Origin: Thauera sp. K11
GTDB lineage: Bacteria > Pseudomonadota > Gammaproteobacteria > Burkholderiales > Rhodocyclaceae
DNA length: 64,000 nucleotides
Assembly (NCBI RefSeq): GCF_002354895.1
Contig: NZ_CP023439.1
Span: 930,001 to 994,000, forward strand
Reading direction: 5' to 3'
A program made the position numbers and the translations under genes. The notes beneath the pieces were generated by a model that was not told where the DNA came from, searched no databases, and saw only the letters and a program-made list of their open reading frames with translations. Below are positions 52,977-61,040 of the stretch, piece after piece (position 1 is the first letter of the stretch; each line of letters opens with the position of its first letter).

Positions 52977-54157
52977 GCACCGCCATGATCACCACGACTG
53001 ACCTAGCAGCCCACCGCCCGCATACCCGGGCGGCACCTTTCCGTTCATTGTTGCTCGCCGCCTTGCCGATGCTGGCGGCGGTGGTCCTGAGCGCATGCGA
53101 CGAGGCGGTTTCTTCGGTGCCATCCGAGGCGGCGCCGAAGCCGGCGCTGACCGTTTCGCTGATCACGCCGCAGCAGCAGGAATGGACCGAGCGCCTCCAT
53201 GCCAGCGGAAACATCCAGCCTTGGCAACTGGTGAGCATCGGCGCCGAGATCAGCGGCGTCCGCGTCGTCGAGGTACCCGTCAAGGAAGGGGACTCCGTAC
53301 GCAAGGGGCAGTTGCTGGCGCGCCTGGACGACGCCAGCGTCACCGTCGAGCTGAATCTTCAGCGCGCGGTCCTCGCCGAGGCCGAGGCCAATCTCGCGCA
53401 GGCGCAACTGTCGCTGGAGCGGGCGCGCAAGCTGGATGTCTCGCGGGCGATCAGCCTGCAGGATCTTCTGCAGTACGAGACCGCGGCCAAGACCGGCGCG
53501 GCCAAGGTGGCCATCGCCCAGGCGCAGGTGAAGGCGCTCGAACTGCGCAAGCGCTACACCCGCATCGTCGCGCCGGACGACGGCGTCATCGCCATCAGCA
53601 GCGCCAGGGTCGGCGCCCTCAGCGAGGCCGAGGGTGACCTCTTCAAGCTCATCCGCAAGGGGCGCGTGGAGTGGCGGGCGGAACTCCGGCCGGAACAGCA
53701 GGCGAAGCTCCAGCCGGGACAGGGGGTCGAACTGCGCGATCCGCTGGGCAACGTCGTGCACGGGAGCGTGCGCCAGATCGCGCCGACGGCCGACCTGGAG
53801 TCGCGCATCTCGCTGGTCTATGTCGACGTCGAGCCGAGCACGGTCATCAAGCCGGGCGTGCTGGTGACCGGGGACTTCCTCGTCGATCGGCGTTCCGCGA
53901 CGACCATTCCCCGGGCTGCGCTGGTGATGCGCGACGGCTTCAACTACGTGATGAAAGTGGACGGCAGCGACATCGTCAAGCCGACCAAGGTGACCGTGGG
54001 CGGCCGGCGCGGCAACGACGTGGAACTGCTCGGCGGGCTGGGGCCGGACGACAGGATCGTCGCCAGCGGGGGCGCATTCCTCGACGAGGGCGACAAGGTG
54101 CGGGTGGTGCAGCAGCCCGGCGCGGATCAACCTCTCGCGGCGACGGATCGGCCATGA
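52973..54157 (+). CDS. RND efflux periplasmic adaptor lipoprotein (membrane fusion protein)
   Basis: This 394-residue adaptor of the AcrA/HlyD family links the RND pump to the outer-membrane factor. I chose ATG 52973 because it overlaps the previous stop as ATGA; ATG 52985 is an alternative. The signal peptide ends in a lipobox (VLSAC, Cys42), so it is probably lipid-anchored. The lipoyl/barrel-sandwich half-motif GNIQPWQLVSIGAEISGVRV is followed by a coiled-coil hairpin (ELNLQRAVLAEAEANLAQAQ and onward), the second half-motif RIVAPDDGVI and a beta-barrel ending near PRAALV. Its stop overlaps the RND gene start. Confidence 0.94.
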   Translation: MSTAMITTTDLAAHRPHTRAAPFRSLLLAALPMLAAVVLSACDEAVSSVPSEAAPKPALTVSLITPQQQEWTERLHASGNIQPWQLVSIGAEISGVRVVEVPVKEGDSVRKGQLLARLDDASVTVELNLQRAVLAEAEANLAQAQLSLERARKLDVSRAISLQDLLQYETAAKTGAAKVAIAQAQVKALELRKRYTRIVAPDDGVIAISSARVGALSEAEGDLFKLIRKGRVEWRAELRPEQQAKLQPGQGVELRDPLGNVVHGSVRQIAPTADLESRISLVYVDVEPSTVIKPGVLVTGDFLVDRRSATTIPRAALVMRDGFNYVMKVDGSDIVKPTKVTVGGRRGNDVELLGGLGPDDRIVASGGAFLDEGDKVRVVQQPGADQPLAATDRP

Positions 54158-57100
54158 ACTTCTCGGCGTGGTCCATCCGCCGGCCGATCCCGGCCCTGCT
54201 TCTCTTCGCCGTCCTGACGATCGGCGGCCTGTTCGGCTTCAACCGCATGCAGATCCAGGATCTGCCGGACATCGAACTGCCGGCGATCACCGTCGGCATC
54301 GTGTTTCCCGGCGCGACGCCGACGCAGATGGAGACCGAGGTCACGCGCAAGATCGAGTCCTCGCTCGCGAACCTGGGCATGGTCGAGCACATCTCGACGA
54401 CGGTCATCGAAGGGGCCTCCGAGACGACGATCACGTTCCGCATCGACAAGGACATGCGCGATGCGATGGAGGAGGTGCGCAACGCGGTCTCGTCCGTGCG
54501 CGGGAGCCTGCCCGCCGACGTGCGCGACCCGTTCATCGCGCGGGTGAAGACCTCCGGTTCGCCGATCCTCACCTTCGCGGTGGAATCCGGGACGATGGAC
54601 GAAGTCGATCTGTCGTGGTTCGTCGACGATACCGTCGGCAAGGCGCTCATGACGGTTTCCGGCATCGGCTCGGTCATGCGCCATGGCGGCGTCCGGCGCG
54701 AGATCCTCGTGGAACTGGACCCGACCCGGCTGCAGTCGATGAACGTGACGGTGGCCGACGTGGCGCAGCAGATCCTGCTGGTCCAGCAGGATGCTGCCGG
54801 AGGGTACGGCAAGGTGGGCGGAGGCGAGCAGTCGCTGCGTTCGGTGGGGCTCGTGGGGTCGGTCGCCGACCTCGCGGCGCTGCCGATCCCGCTGGGCGCC
54901 GGCCTGCACAGCGTGCGCCTCGGCGATCTGGCGAGCGTGCGCGACGGCGTCTCGGAACGGCGCAACATGGCCTTGCTGGACGGCCGCGGGATCGTCAGCT
55001 TCCAGGTGATCAAGGCGCAGGGCACGAGCGAAGTCACGGTGGCGAACGACATCCGCGCCGCCGTTCAGGCGCTGCGGGACAAGTATCCGGCGGTCACGAT
55101 CACGGAGGTCGGCGACACCGTCGCGTTCACTTCCGAGCAGTACGAGACCTCCATGCGCGCGCTCTACGAGGGCGCGCTGCTGACGGTGGTGGTGGTGTGG
55201 CTGTTCCTGCGCGACCGCCGCGCGACCATGATCTCGGCGATCGCGCTGCCGCTTTCCATCATCCCGACGTTCCTCGTGATGTATCTGCTCGACTACACGC
55301 TGAACACGGTGACGCTGCTGGCGCTGACGCTCGTCGTCGGGGTGCTGGTAGACGATGCGATCGTGGAGGTCGAGAACATCGTTCGCCACGTCAGGATGGG
55401 GAAGACGCCCTTCCAGGCGGCGCTCGAGGCGGCCGACGAGATCGGCATGGCGGTCATCGCCACGTCGTTCGCGCTGGTCGCGGTGTTCCTGCCGACGGCC
55501 TTCATCGGCGGCGTCTCCGGGCGCATATTCCAGCAGTTCGGATGGACCACGTCGGTGGCCGTGATCGGCTCGCTGGTGGTGGCGCGCCTGCTCACGCCCA
55601 TGATGTGCGCCTACCTGCTCCGGGCCCCGAAAGCGCTGCCCGAGCAGGCGCACGACGAAGCGGACGAGCCGGGCCGCCTGATGCGCGGCTACCTCGCGAC
55701 CGCCGCCTGGTGTCTCGCCCATCCGCTGAAGACCTGCCTCGCCGCGGGAGCGTTCTTCTTCGTTTCGCTGGTGCTTTCGTCTTCGCTGCCGGTGGATTTC
55801 ATCCCGGCCGACGATTCGCACGAGATCACGATCAACGTCACCGTGCCGCCGGGCGAGGATCTCGCCCACACGGCGTCCGTGGTCGAGGCGGCGCGCGTCG
55901 CGTCGATGCAGGAGCCCGAGGTGAAGAGCGTGTTTGCGTCGATCGGGATGGGTGCCCAGCTCGGCGGCGACAGCAACGGCGGCATCGGCGACGTGGATAC
56001 CGGCGTCATGCTGCTGTCGCTGCACGAGAAGCGCGACCGGACGCGCCAGCAGGTGGAGGATGCGCTGCGCAAGCGTCTGGCCGGCGTCCACGGCGCGCGC
56101 TTCTCGATCGGTTCCGGCGATGCCGGCGAGAGATACGCGGTGGTGCTGGCCGGCGACGATGCCGATCTGCTGCAGAAGACGGCATTCGAGCTTGCGCGCG
56201 AGATGCGCACCTTGTCGGGCTTCGGCAACGTGAACACCTCGGCCAGCCTGCTGCGGCCGGAGATCGTGATTCGCCGCGATCCGGTGCGCGCGTCGGACCT
56301 CGGGGTCTCGACGCTCGCCATCAGCCATGTCCTGCGCGTGGCGACCGGGGGGGACATCGACACCAACCTGTCCAAGCTCAACCTGCCGTCCCGGCAGGTG
56401 CCGATCCGCGTCCAGCTCGACGACAGGTCGCGCCACGATCTCGACACCCTGTCGCAGCTCCGCGTCCCGGCCAAGACGGGCACCGTCCCCCTCTCCAGCG
56501 TCGCGACGCTCGGCATCGAAAGCGGCCCCTCGCGCATCGACCGGCTGGATCGTTCCCGCTACGTCACCGTCGACGTCGAGCTGAACGGCCGGCCGCTCAG
56601 CGACGCGGCAAAGCTCGTGGACGCGCTGCCCGCCATGCAGAAGCTGCCGGGCGGCGTGACCCACATCGCCATCGGCGACCTCGAGGCGCAGCAGGAGCTG
56701 ATGTCGCACTTCGCGCTCGCCATCCTCGCCGGCATCCTGAGCGTGTACATCGTGCTCGTACTGCTGTTCAACGACTTCATGCAGCCCGGCACCATCCTGT
56801 CGGCGCTTCCATTGTCCGTCGGGGGCGCGTTCGCGGCATTGTGGATGCTGGATTTCGGGTTCTCGATGCCCTCCATGATCGGCATCATCATGCTGATGGG
56901 CGTGGTGACGAAGAACTCGATCCTGCTCGTGGACTACTCCATCATGGCGCAGCGCGATCACGGCATGCCGCGGGTCGAGGCGATCCTCGACGCCTGCCGC
57001 AAGCGGGCGCGCCCGATCGTCATGACCACCGTCGCGATGGTCGCGGGGATGCTGCCGATGGCGGTCGGCCTGCAGGGCGATCCCAGTTTCCGTGCGCCGA

Positions 57101-57303
57101 TGGCGGTGGTCGTCATTGGCGGCCTGCTGTCCTCGACCTTCCTGAGCCTGCTGGTGGTCCCCGTCGTCTACGAACTCGTGGACGGCCTGCAGGCACGCAT
57201 CCGGGGCTGGTTCGCAAAGCATCCCAGCCCGCCGGGCCGCACCCTTGCACCCGCCGCTGCGGGCGGCCCGCGTCCGTCATCCGATTCCTTCACACAGGAC
57301 TGA
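54154..57303 (+). CDS. RND family efflux transporter, inner-membrane pump
   Basis: This 1049-residue transporter has the standard RND length and layout: a first membrane helix after MNFSAWSIRRPI, a large periplasmic loop, helices 2-6, a second loop and the last helices. The proton relay is intact: the Asp pair in GVLVDDAIVEVENI (residues about 400-401) and the Lys in GVVTKNSILLVDY (about residue 920). The periplasmic porter motif FPGATPTQMETEVTRKIE is also present. It is the last gene of an ATGA-coupled chain NRPS-3, NodT, adaptor, RND. The neighbourhood resembles lipopeptide clusters in pseudomonads that carry their own RND exporter, so peptide secretion or self-protection is the likely role. 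Confidence 0.95.
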   Translation: MNFSAWSIRRPIPALLLFAVLTIGGLFGFNRMQIQDLPDIELPAITVGIVFPGATPTQMETEVTRKIESSLANLGMVEHISTTVIEGASETTITFRIDKDMRDAMEEVRNAVSSVRGSLPADVRDPFIARVKTSGSPILTFAVESGTMDEVDLSWFVDDTVGKALMTVSGIGSVMRHGGVRREILVELDPTRLQSMNVTVADVAQQILLVQQDAAGGYGKVGGGEQSLRSVGLVGSVADLAALPIPLGAGLHSVRLGDLASVRDGVSERRNMALLDGRGIVSFQVIKAQGTSEVTVANDIRAAVQALRDKYPAVTITEVGDTVAFTSEQYETSMRALYEGALLTVVVVWLFLRDRRATMISAIALPLSIIPTFLVMYLLDYTLNTVTLLALTLVVGVLVDDAIVEVENIVRHVRMGKTPFQAALEAADEIGMAVIATSFALVAVFLPTAFIGGVSGRIFQQFGWTTSVAVIGSLVVARLLTPMMCAYLLRAPKALPEQAHDEADEPGRLMRGYLATAAWCLAHPLKTCLAAGAFFFVSLVLSSSLPVDFIPADDSHEITINVTVPPGEDLAHTASVVEAARVASMQEPEVKSVFASIGMGAQLGGDSNGGIGDVDTGVMLLSLHEKRDRTRQQVEDALRKRLAGVHGARFSIGSGDAGERYAVVLAGDDADLLQKTAFELAREMRTLSGFGNVNTSASLLRPEIVIRRDPVRASDLGVSTLAISHVLRVATGGDIDTNLSKLNLPSRQVPIRVQLDDRSRHDLDTLSQLRVPAKTGTVPLSSVATLGIESGPSRIDRLDRSRYVTVDVELNGRPLSDAAKLVDALPAMQKLPGGVTHIAIGDLEAQQELMSHFALAILAGILSVYIVLVLLFNDFMQPGTILSALPLSVGGAFAALWMLDFGFSMPSMIGIIMLMGVVTKNSILLVDYSIMAQRDHGMPRVEAILDACRKRARPIVMTTVAMVAGMLPMAVGLQGDPSFRAPMAVVVIGGLLSSTFLSLLVVPVVYELVDGLQARIRGWFAKHPSPPGRTLAPAAAGGPRPSSDSFTQD

Positions 57304-57306
57304 ACC

Positions 57307-58170
57307 ATGGTATCGATAACGCGCGGTTCCCCACTTGCCAGACTGCTCGTCGCAACGACAATGGCCGCGCTGGCGGGGTGCGCCGCGGTGCCGGGCTCCG
57401 GCGGCGGAGGCAGCGGCCGGGCGATCGCCGGCCAGAAGGAGACGGCGGCCTACGTCCGCGCGGGTTCCTCCCGCACGCCGGCGATCGTCCTCCAGGCCGG
57501 CCTCCAGGACGACAGAAGCAGTTGGGACAAGCTGATGCCCGGCCTGGCCCGCGAAAACATGGTCATCGCCATCGACCGGCCCGGCCGCGGAGACAATCCG
57601 GCGACCAAGGCAGCGCGCGACCCCTGCACCATCGCGGCAGAGCAGCGGGCGCTGCTCCGGCAGGCGGGGGTCCAGCCACCCTACATCCTGGTCGGCCATT
57701 CGCTGGGAGGCCTGTACCAGTACGTCTATGCCAAGCTCTATCCGGACGACGTGGCCGGGCTCGTCCTGCTGGACCCGACCCATCCGCGCCACTGGGAGAC
57801 GATGCAGAAATCCAGTCCCCGCAGCGCGGATCTCATCAAGGTGCTGAGATTCGCGGCATTCAGCAGCACCGACCGGGCCGAGTTCGATGCCCAGGCCGCG
57901 TGCCTGGACCGTCTCGACCTCGCCAAGCCGCTCGGCCTGCCGACCCGCCTGCTGGTGAGCGGGCGATTCCGTTCCGAGGAGCAGGGCGCGTACCAGGAGA
58001 TGATCAATTCGCTGCGCCGCGACTGGCTGCGCCTGCTCGGCGTGCCTCGCTTGCAGACCGTGTGGGATTCGGGGCACTACATCCAGAAGGACAGCCCGGA
58101 AGAGGTACTGGCCGCCGTCAAGGGGCTGGCCGCCGATCTGCAGAGGAGCCGCCCGAACCATGCGCCTTGA
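57307..58170 (+). CDS. Alpha/beta hydrolase lipoprotein
   Basis: This is a 287-residue predicted lipoprotein with a lipobox (ALAGC, Cys25) and a Gly/Ser linker, then an alpha/beta-hydrolase domain. The nucleophile elbow is GHSLGG (Ser132). A strand ending LVLLDPTHP and the late WDSGHYIQ supply plausible Asp and His triad members. DRPGRGDNP resembles the loop after strand 4 in this family. Its start lies three bases after the RND stop with AGGA (57296-57299) as ribosome site, so it probably belongs to the same operon. The substrate is unknown. Roles in trimming or inactivating an exported peptide, or unrelated lipid/ester hydrolysis, are all possible. Confidence 0.88.
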   Translation: MVSITRGSPLARLLVATTMAALAGCAAVPGSGGGGSGRAIAGQKETAAYVRAGSSRTPAIVLQAGLQDDRSSWDKLMPGLARENMVIAIDRPGRGDNPATKAARDPCTIAAEQRALLRQAGVQPPYILVGHSLGGLYQYVYAKLYPDDVAGLVLLDPTHPRHWETMQKSSPRSADLIKVLRFAAFSSTDRAEFDAQAACLDRLDLAKPLGLPTRLLVSGRFRSEEQGAYQEMINSLRRDWLRLLGVPRLQTVWDSGHYIQKDSPEEVLAAVKGLAADLQRSRPNHAP

Positions 58171-58546
58171 ACTTTCCGGCGCGCGCCGCCGCGCCGCCGC
58201 CGCGATGCTGGCCCTGATGCTGGGGTCCGGAATGTCGGGCTGCGCCAGCACGAGCGCGTCCCGTGCCGTGATGGACGACCCCTCGCGTTCGATCGTCGTC
58301 GGCGTGACCACCCGGGACGACGTCGGCCGCCTGATCGGGGAGGCCAGCGAGCGCTTCGTCGATGACGACGGGAGCCAGGTGTGGATATTCAGCGACGTGC
58401 TGGACGTGCCCCTGCTGGTCAGTTTCATCCCCATCGTCGGCGACGTCACCGATGCAATGCAGATGGTCCATACCGACCGCGAGATGATCGTCCAGTTCGA
58501 CGCGCAGGGCGTCGTCAGGAAGGTCAAGGTCAGAAAGCTGGACTGA
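58160..58546 (+). CDS. Small BamE/SmpA-like lipoprotein
   Basis: This is a 128-residue predicted lipoprotein with lipobox GMSGC (Cys28). The mature part has VGVTTRDDVGRLIGEAS, which resembles the start of the BamE/OmlA fold (GxTxxxVxxLLGxP), and the strand DDDGSQVWIFSD. A central hydrophobic stretch (DVPLLVSFIPIVGD) is unusual for that family. It overlaps the hydrolase gene by 11 bases and has GAGGAG (58143-58148) upstream. Its specific role is unknown; envelope location is likely. Confidence 0.8.
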   Translation: MRLELSGARRRAAAAMLALMLGSGMSGCASTSASRAVMDDPSRSIVVGVTTRDDVGRLIGEASERFVDDDGSQVWIFSDVLDVPLLVSFIPIVGDVTDAMQMVHTDREMIVQFDAQGVVRKVKVRKLD

Positions 58547-58568
58547 TCTGCGGCAACGCTTCCTGCAT

Positions 58569-58595
58569 CCGCCCCGGCAGCCACTGCCGGGGCGG
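58569..58595. terminator. Hairpin between convergent genes, likely bidirectional terminator
   Basis: A perfect 11-bp stem (CCGCCCCGGCA / TGCCGGGGCGG) with a 5-base loop lies 22 bases after the small lipoprotein gene and 14 bases beyond the end of cbiM on the other strand. There is no long T tract, so it is weaker than a textbook intrinsic terminator. Confidence 0.6.
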
Positions 58596-58608
58596 TTCGT
58601 GCGGCGGA

Positions 58609-59289
58609 TCAGGCCGCGGGCTCGTACAGCCGCTTCTCGATCGCGATGCTGCCCTTCAGCCGGTGCAGGGTCTTCGCGGCGGCGAGGACGGCGAGGTCGA
58701 CGAGGGGTTCGAGGATCACGACGCTCATGTAGGCCGCGCCGAAGCTGGCGACGTTCTGCAGGTTTTCGGCGCCCATGCCCTGGCCGTAGAAGGCCCAGAA
58801 GGCGACCCACGCGACGATGCCTCCCTGGTACGCGACGGAAAGCTTGAGAGCCTGGGCGTAGCGGATGTCCACGTAGGCGGTGTCGGCCGGGATGATGCGG
58901 CGGGCGAGCGCGGCGGTGGCGAAGAGCGGCACCAGCAGGGTGGTGACGTTGATGCCGTACTGGGGCAGGTCGAAGGGCGCGAAGAAGAGGCCCTGGGTGA
59001 GCAGGCCGGCGGCCAGCCCGATGGCGGCCGGCGCGGCGCCGAAGAGCAGCAGCAGGGTGGAGCCGAGGATCAGGTGCACTTCGGAGACGCCCACCGGGTG
59101 GTGGGGCAGGACTTCGAAGAAGCTGAACACCAGGACAGTGGCGATCGCCGCGCGCAGGGCGAGGGATGCGGCGCCGTCGCGCCTGATGGTGCCGAAGGCG
59201 AGCTTCGCGGTGTAGCCCAGGGCGGCGGCGGCGGTGCCGTAGCTCAGCAGGAGCTTGGCTCCTTCGACGATTCCGGGTTCGATGTGCAT
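58609..59289 (-). CDS. cbiM: CbiM-type energy-coupling factor permease (cobalt/nickel uptake)
   Basis: This 226-residue integral membrane protein belongs to the CbiM/NikM family, the substrate-binding component of cobalt or nickel ECF transporters. It starts Met-His-Ile; in this family the N-terminal His2 takes part in metal binding. The core GVSEVHLILGSTLLLLFG and DLPQYGINVTTLLVPLFA are strongly family-like. About six hydrophobic segments are visible. ATG 59289 has AGGAG (59298-59302) eight bases upstream. It lies 54 bases after the VWA frame and probably shares its transcript. No CbiN, CbiQ or CbiO is visible, so partner proteins must be elsewhere if it is an ECF transporter. Confidence 0.82.
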   Translation of the reverse strand: MHIEPGIVEGAKLLLSYGTAAAALGYTAKLAFGTIRRDGAASLALRAAIATVLVFSFFEVLPHHPVGVSEVHLILGSTLLLLFGAAPAAIGLAAGLLTQGLFFAPFDLPQYGINVTTLLVPLFATAALARRIIPADTAYVDIRYAQALKLSVAYQGGIVAWVAFWAFYGQGMGAENLQNVASFGAAYMSVVILEPLVDLAVLAAAKTLHRLKGSIAIEKRLYEPAA

Positions 59290-59343
59290 GGTGCTTTCTC
59301 CTGTGGTGAAACGCTGCGGTTGAAGAGGTTCAAGGGGTTTGCG

Positions 59344-60018
59344 TCACCGGCCGCCCGCCGCGGCCAGGCTGCGGGCGGACACGCAGTCCGCATCCCATGC
59401 GTGCGCGAGACGCCGCGCGCGGCCGAGGGCGGCGGGGCCGTCGTCGAAATCGATCACCGTGCAGTGGTCGGCATGCAGCGGACGCGGCGGCAGTTCGGCG
59501 AAGCGCGCGTCCGACAGCAGCCACAGCGCGATGCGCCCGCCCGGCGTGCGGCGCCTGTGCTGCGCCAGCAGCCGGTCGGCCAGGGCCACCGCCGAGGCCG
59601 CCGGCGTTCCGCCGCCGCCGGCGATGGCGGCGATCCAGCCTTCGTTGAAGGCCACCGCCTTGCGCGGCGGCTGCAGTACGTGCGCGGTACTGCCCGCAAA
59701 GCCGATCACCGCGAGCGCTTCGCGGCGCCGGTAGATGCGCGAGGTCCACGCCAGCAGCAGGCCCTTGGCGAGTGCCAGGCGCCGGCCGCGCAGCATGGAG
59801 GCGGAGCAGTCGAGCAGCAGGCAGTGCAGGGTGGCGCTGCCGGCCGGCGGCGGACGGTGGCGCAGATGGCCGCGGCCGAGCCGCGCCGTGCCCTTGGCGG
59901 CAAGCGTGCGTGGCCAGTCGATGCGCAGGCCCGGCAGGCGGGCCGGCCGGCCTTTGCGGGAGGGATTGCCGACGCGTCCGGCGGCGCCCCGGCCGGGCGC
60001 CGCCGGACGCGTCAGTAC
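59344..60018 (-). CDS. chlD: VWA (MIDAS) chelatase domain, -1 frame extension of chlI
   Basis: This frame encodes about 224 residues of a von Willebrand A domain like that of ChlD/BchD-type chelatase subunits. The metal-ion-dependent adhesion site is complete: LLLDCSASM (DxSxS), the Thr in GGGGTPAAS and the Asp in LLSDARF. Family-like sequence already begins at [12 protein letters not shown]. Between the chlI stop and the VWA core there is no ATG, GTG or TTG in frame. The nearest candidate is a GTG at 60090 inside chlI without a clear ribosome site. The most likely expression is by -1 frameshifting from chlI at 60018-60024, giving a fusion of about 565 residues. A separately initiated protein from GTG 60090 is the alternative. 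Confidence 0.82.
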   Translation of the reverse strand, partial: VLTRPAAPGRGAAGRVGNPSRKGRPARLPGLRIDWPRTLAAKGTARLGRGHLRHRPPPAGSATLHCLLLDCSASMLRGRRLALAKGLLLAWTSRIYRRREALAVIGFAGSTAHVLQPPRKAVAFNEGWIAAIAGGGGTPAASAVALADRLLAQHRRRTPGGRIALWLLSDARFAELPPRPLHADHCTVIDFDDGPAALGRARRLAHAWDADCVSARSLAAAGGR

Positions 60019-60039
60019 TTTTTTGCATGCAGCGGCCTC
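59971..60039 (-). promoter_or_regulatory. Predicted programmed -1 ribosomal frameshift cassette
   Basis: In mRNA order: GAGG (60039-60036) as an internal Shine-Dalgarno-like element; 11 bases; the slippery heptamer A-AAA-AAG in the chlI frame (60024-60018); TAC; the chlI stop TGA (60014-60012); and a perfect 19-bp stem with 5-base loop (arms 60013-59995 and 59989-59971). Spacer from heptamer to stem is four bases. The layout matches the E. coli dnaX signal. A -1 slip leads directly into the VWA frame (GTA CTG ACG). Confidence 0.85.
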
Positions 60040-61040
60040 ACGTTCTTGACGGCCTGGATGGGTACGGCCTGCGGCGGCAGTGCGCCCCACTCGGCGTCGT
60101 CCGCCGGCGGCGGCGCGGCGTCGGACCGCGGTTGTGGTTGCGCCTGCGGGGTGTCGTGCGGGGGCTCGTCCGTCTTCCGCCGGTGGGCGAGCACGAGTTC
60201 GGCCACCGCATCGATGTCTCCATCCTCGATGCGGGTGCGGCCGTCGAGCGCCGCGTGGGCGCGGGCGGCGCGCAGCATGACGAGGTCGGCGCGCACGCCC
60301 TCGACCGCGGCGGCATGGCACAGCGCCGCGACCCGCTGGTGGCTGGCGTCGTCGAAATCCACGGCGGGCAGGGTGGTGCGCGCGGCGGCGATGCGTGCGG
60401 CGAGCGCGCGCTGCGCGGGCTCGAGGCGCGCGGCGAAGGCGGCCGGATCGGCGTCGAAGGCCAGCCGCGCACGCACGATGGCTTCGCGCCCGGCGGGAGG
60501 CAGGGTGTCTCCCAGGCGCACGAAGAGGCCGAAGCGGTCCAGCAGTTGCGGCCGCAGTTCGCCTTCTTCCGCGTTCATGGTGCCGACCAGGGTGATGCGC
60601 GCCGGATGGGCGTGGCTGATGCCGTCGCGCTCGATGCGGTTCACGCCGCTCGCGCAGACGTCGAGCAGCAGGTCGACCAGGCCGTCCGCGAGCAGGTTGA
60701 CCTCGTCCACGTAGAGCACGCCCTCGTGCGCGCGGGCGAGCAGGCCGGGGTGGAAGCGCACCTGGCCGTCCTGCAGCGCGGCTTCGAGGTCGAGCGAGCC
60801 GACGAGCCGTTCCTCGCTGGCGGACAGCGGCAGGTTTACGAAGCGCCCGCCCGGCAGCAGGGCCGCGAGCGCGCGCGCCGCGGTGGATTTCGCGGTGCCG
60901 CGGGGGCCTTCGACGAGCACGCCGCCGATCAGCGGATCGACGGTGGCGATGAGCAGCGCGGTCTGCAGCAGCGGCTGGCCGTGCAGCGCGGTGAAGGGGA
61001 AGGCCGGCGGGAATGCGGCTTCGTGCGGGCTGTCGTTCAT
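60012..61040 (-). CDS. chlI: Chelatase AAA+ ATPase subunit (ChlI/BchI-like), cobalt chelatase partner
   Basis: This 342-residue AAA+ ATPase resembles the I subunit of magnesium/cobalt chelatases and would drive metal insertion by CobN. Walker A is GPRGTAKST (residues 45-53), Walker B is [11 protein letters not shown], and the sensor/arginine region reads [20 protein letters not shown]. The C-terminal 45 residues are low-complexity, rich in Pro, Gln and Asp. ATG 61040 overlaps the cobN stop as ATGA. It ends HAKKY at TGA 60014-60012, immediately after a slippery heptamer, so a fraction of ribosomes is expected to continue into the VWA frame. The short product and the long fusion would then be two subunits of one chelatase. 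Confidence 0.93.
   Translation of the reverse strand: MNDSPHEAAFPPAFPFTALHGQPLLQTALLIATVDPLIGGVLVEGPRGTAKSTAARALAALLPGGRFVNLPLSASEERLVGSLDLEAALQDGQVRFHPGLLARAHEGVLYVDEVNLLADGLVDLLLDVCASGVNRIERDGISHAHPARITLVGTMNAEEGELRPQLLDRFGLFVRLGDTLPPAGREAIVRARLAFDADPAAFAARLEPAQRALAARIAAARTTLPAVDFDDASHQRVAALCHAAAVEGVRADLVMLRAARAHAALDGRTRIEDGDIDAVAELVLAHRRKTDEPPHDTPQAQPQPRSDAAPPPADDAEWGALPPQAVPIQAVKNVRPLHAKKY

Noticed and set aside
59290..59343. Cobalamin riboswitch before cbiM.
   Set aside because: Only 54 bases separate cbiM from the VWA stop, too short for a B12 riboswitch, and no B12-box-like sequence is seen. One could exist upstream of cobN, outside the window.
59330..60028. Third-frame minus-strand ORF of 232 codons starting at ATG 60028, seven bases after the GAGG element.
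   Set aside because: The product is low-complexity Arg/Pro/Ala sequence with no domain, and it shares the DNA of the convincing VWA frame. The ATG merely overlaps the slippery site. The GAGG is better explained as a frameshift stimulator, though it could also attract stray initiation.
60012..60090. Independent initiation of the VWA protein from GTG 60090 inside chlI.
   Set aside because: The GTG lies in the low-complexity tail of chlI, lacks a purine-rich ribosome site and would add non-family residues. Kept only as an alternative to frameshifting.
58381..60714. Plus-strand ORF of 777 codons crossing cbiM, the VWA frame and part of chlI.
   Set aside because: It is antisense to three conserved genes, and its translation is compositionally biased with no family match that I can see.
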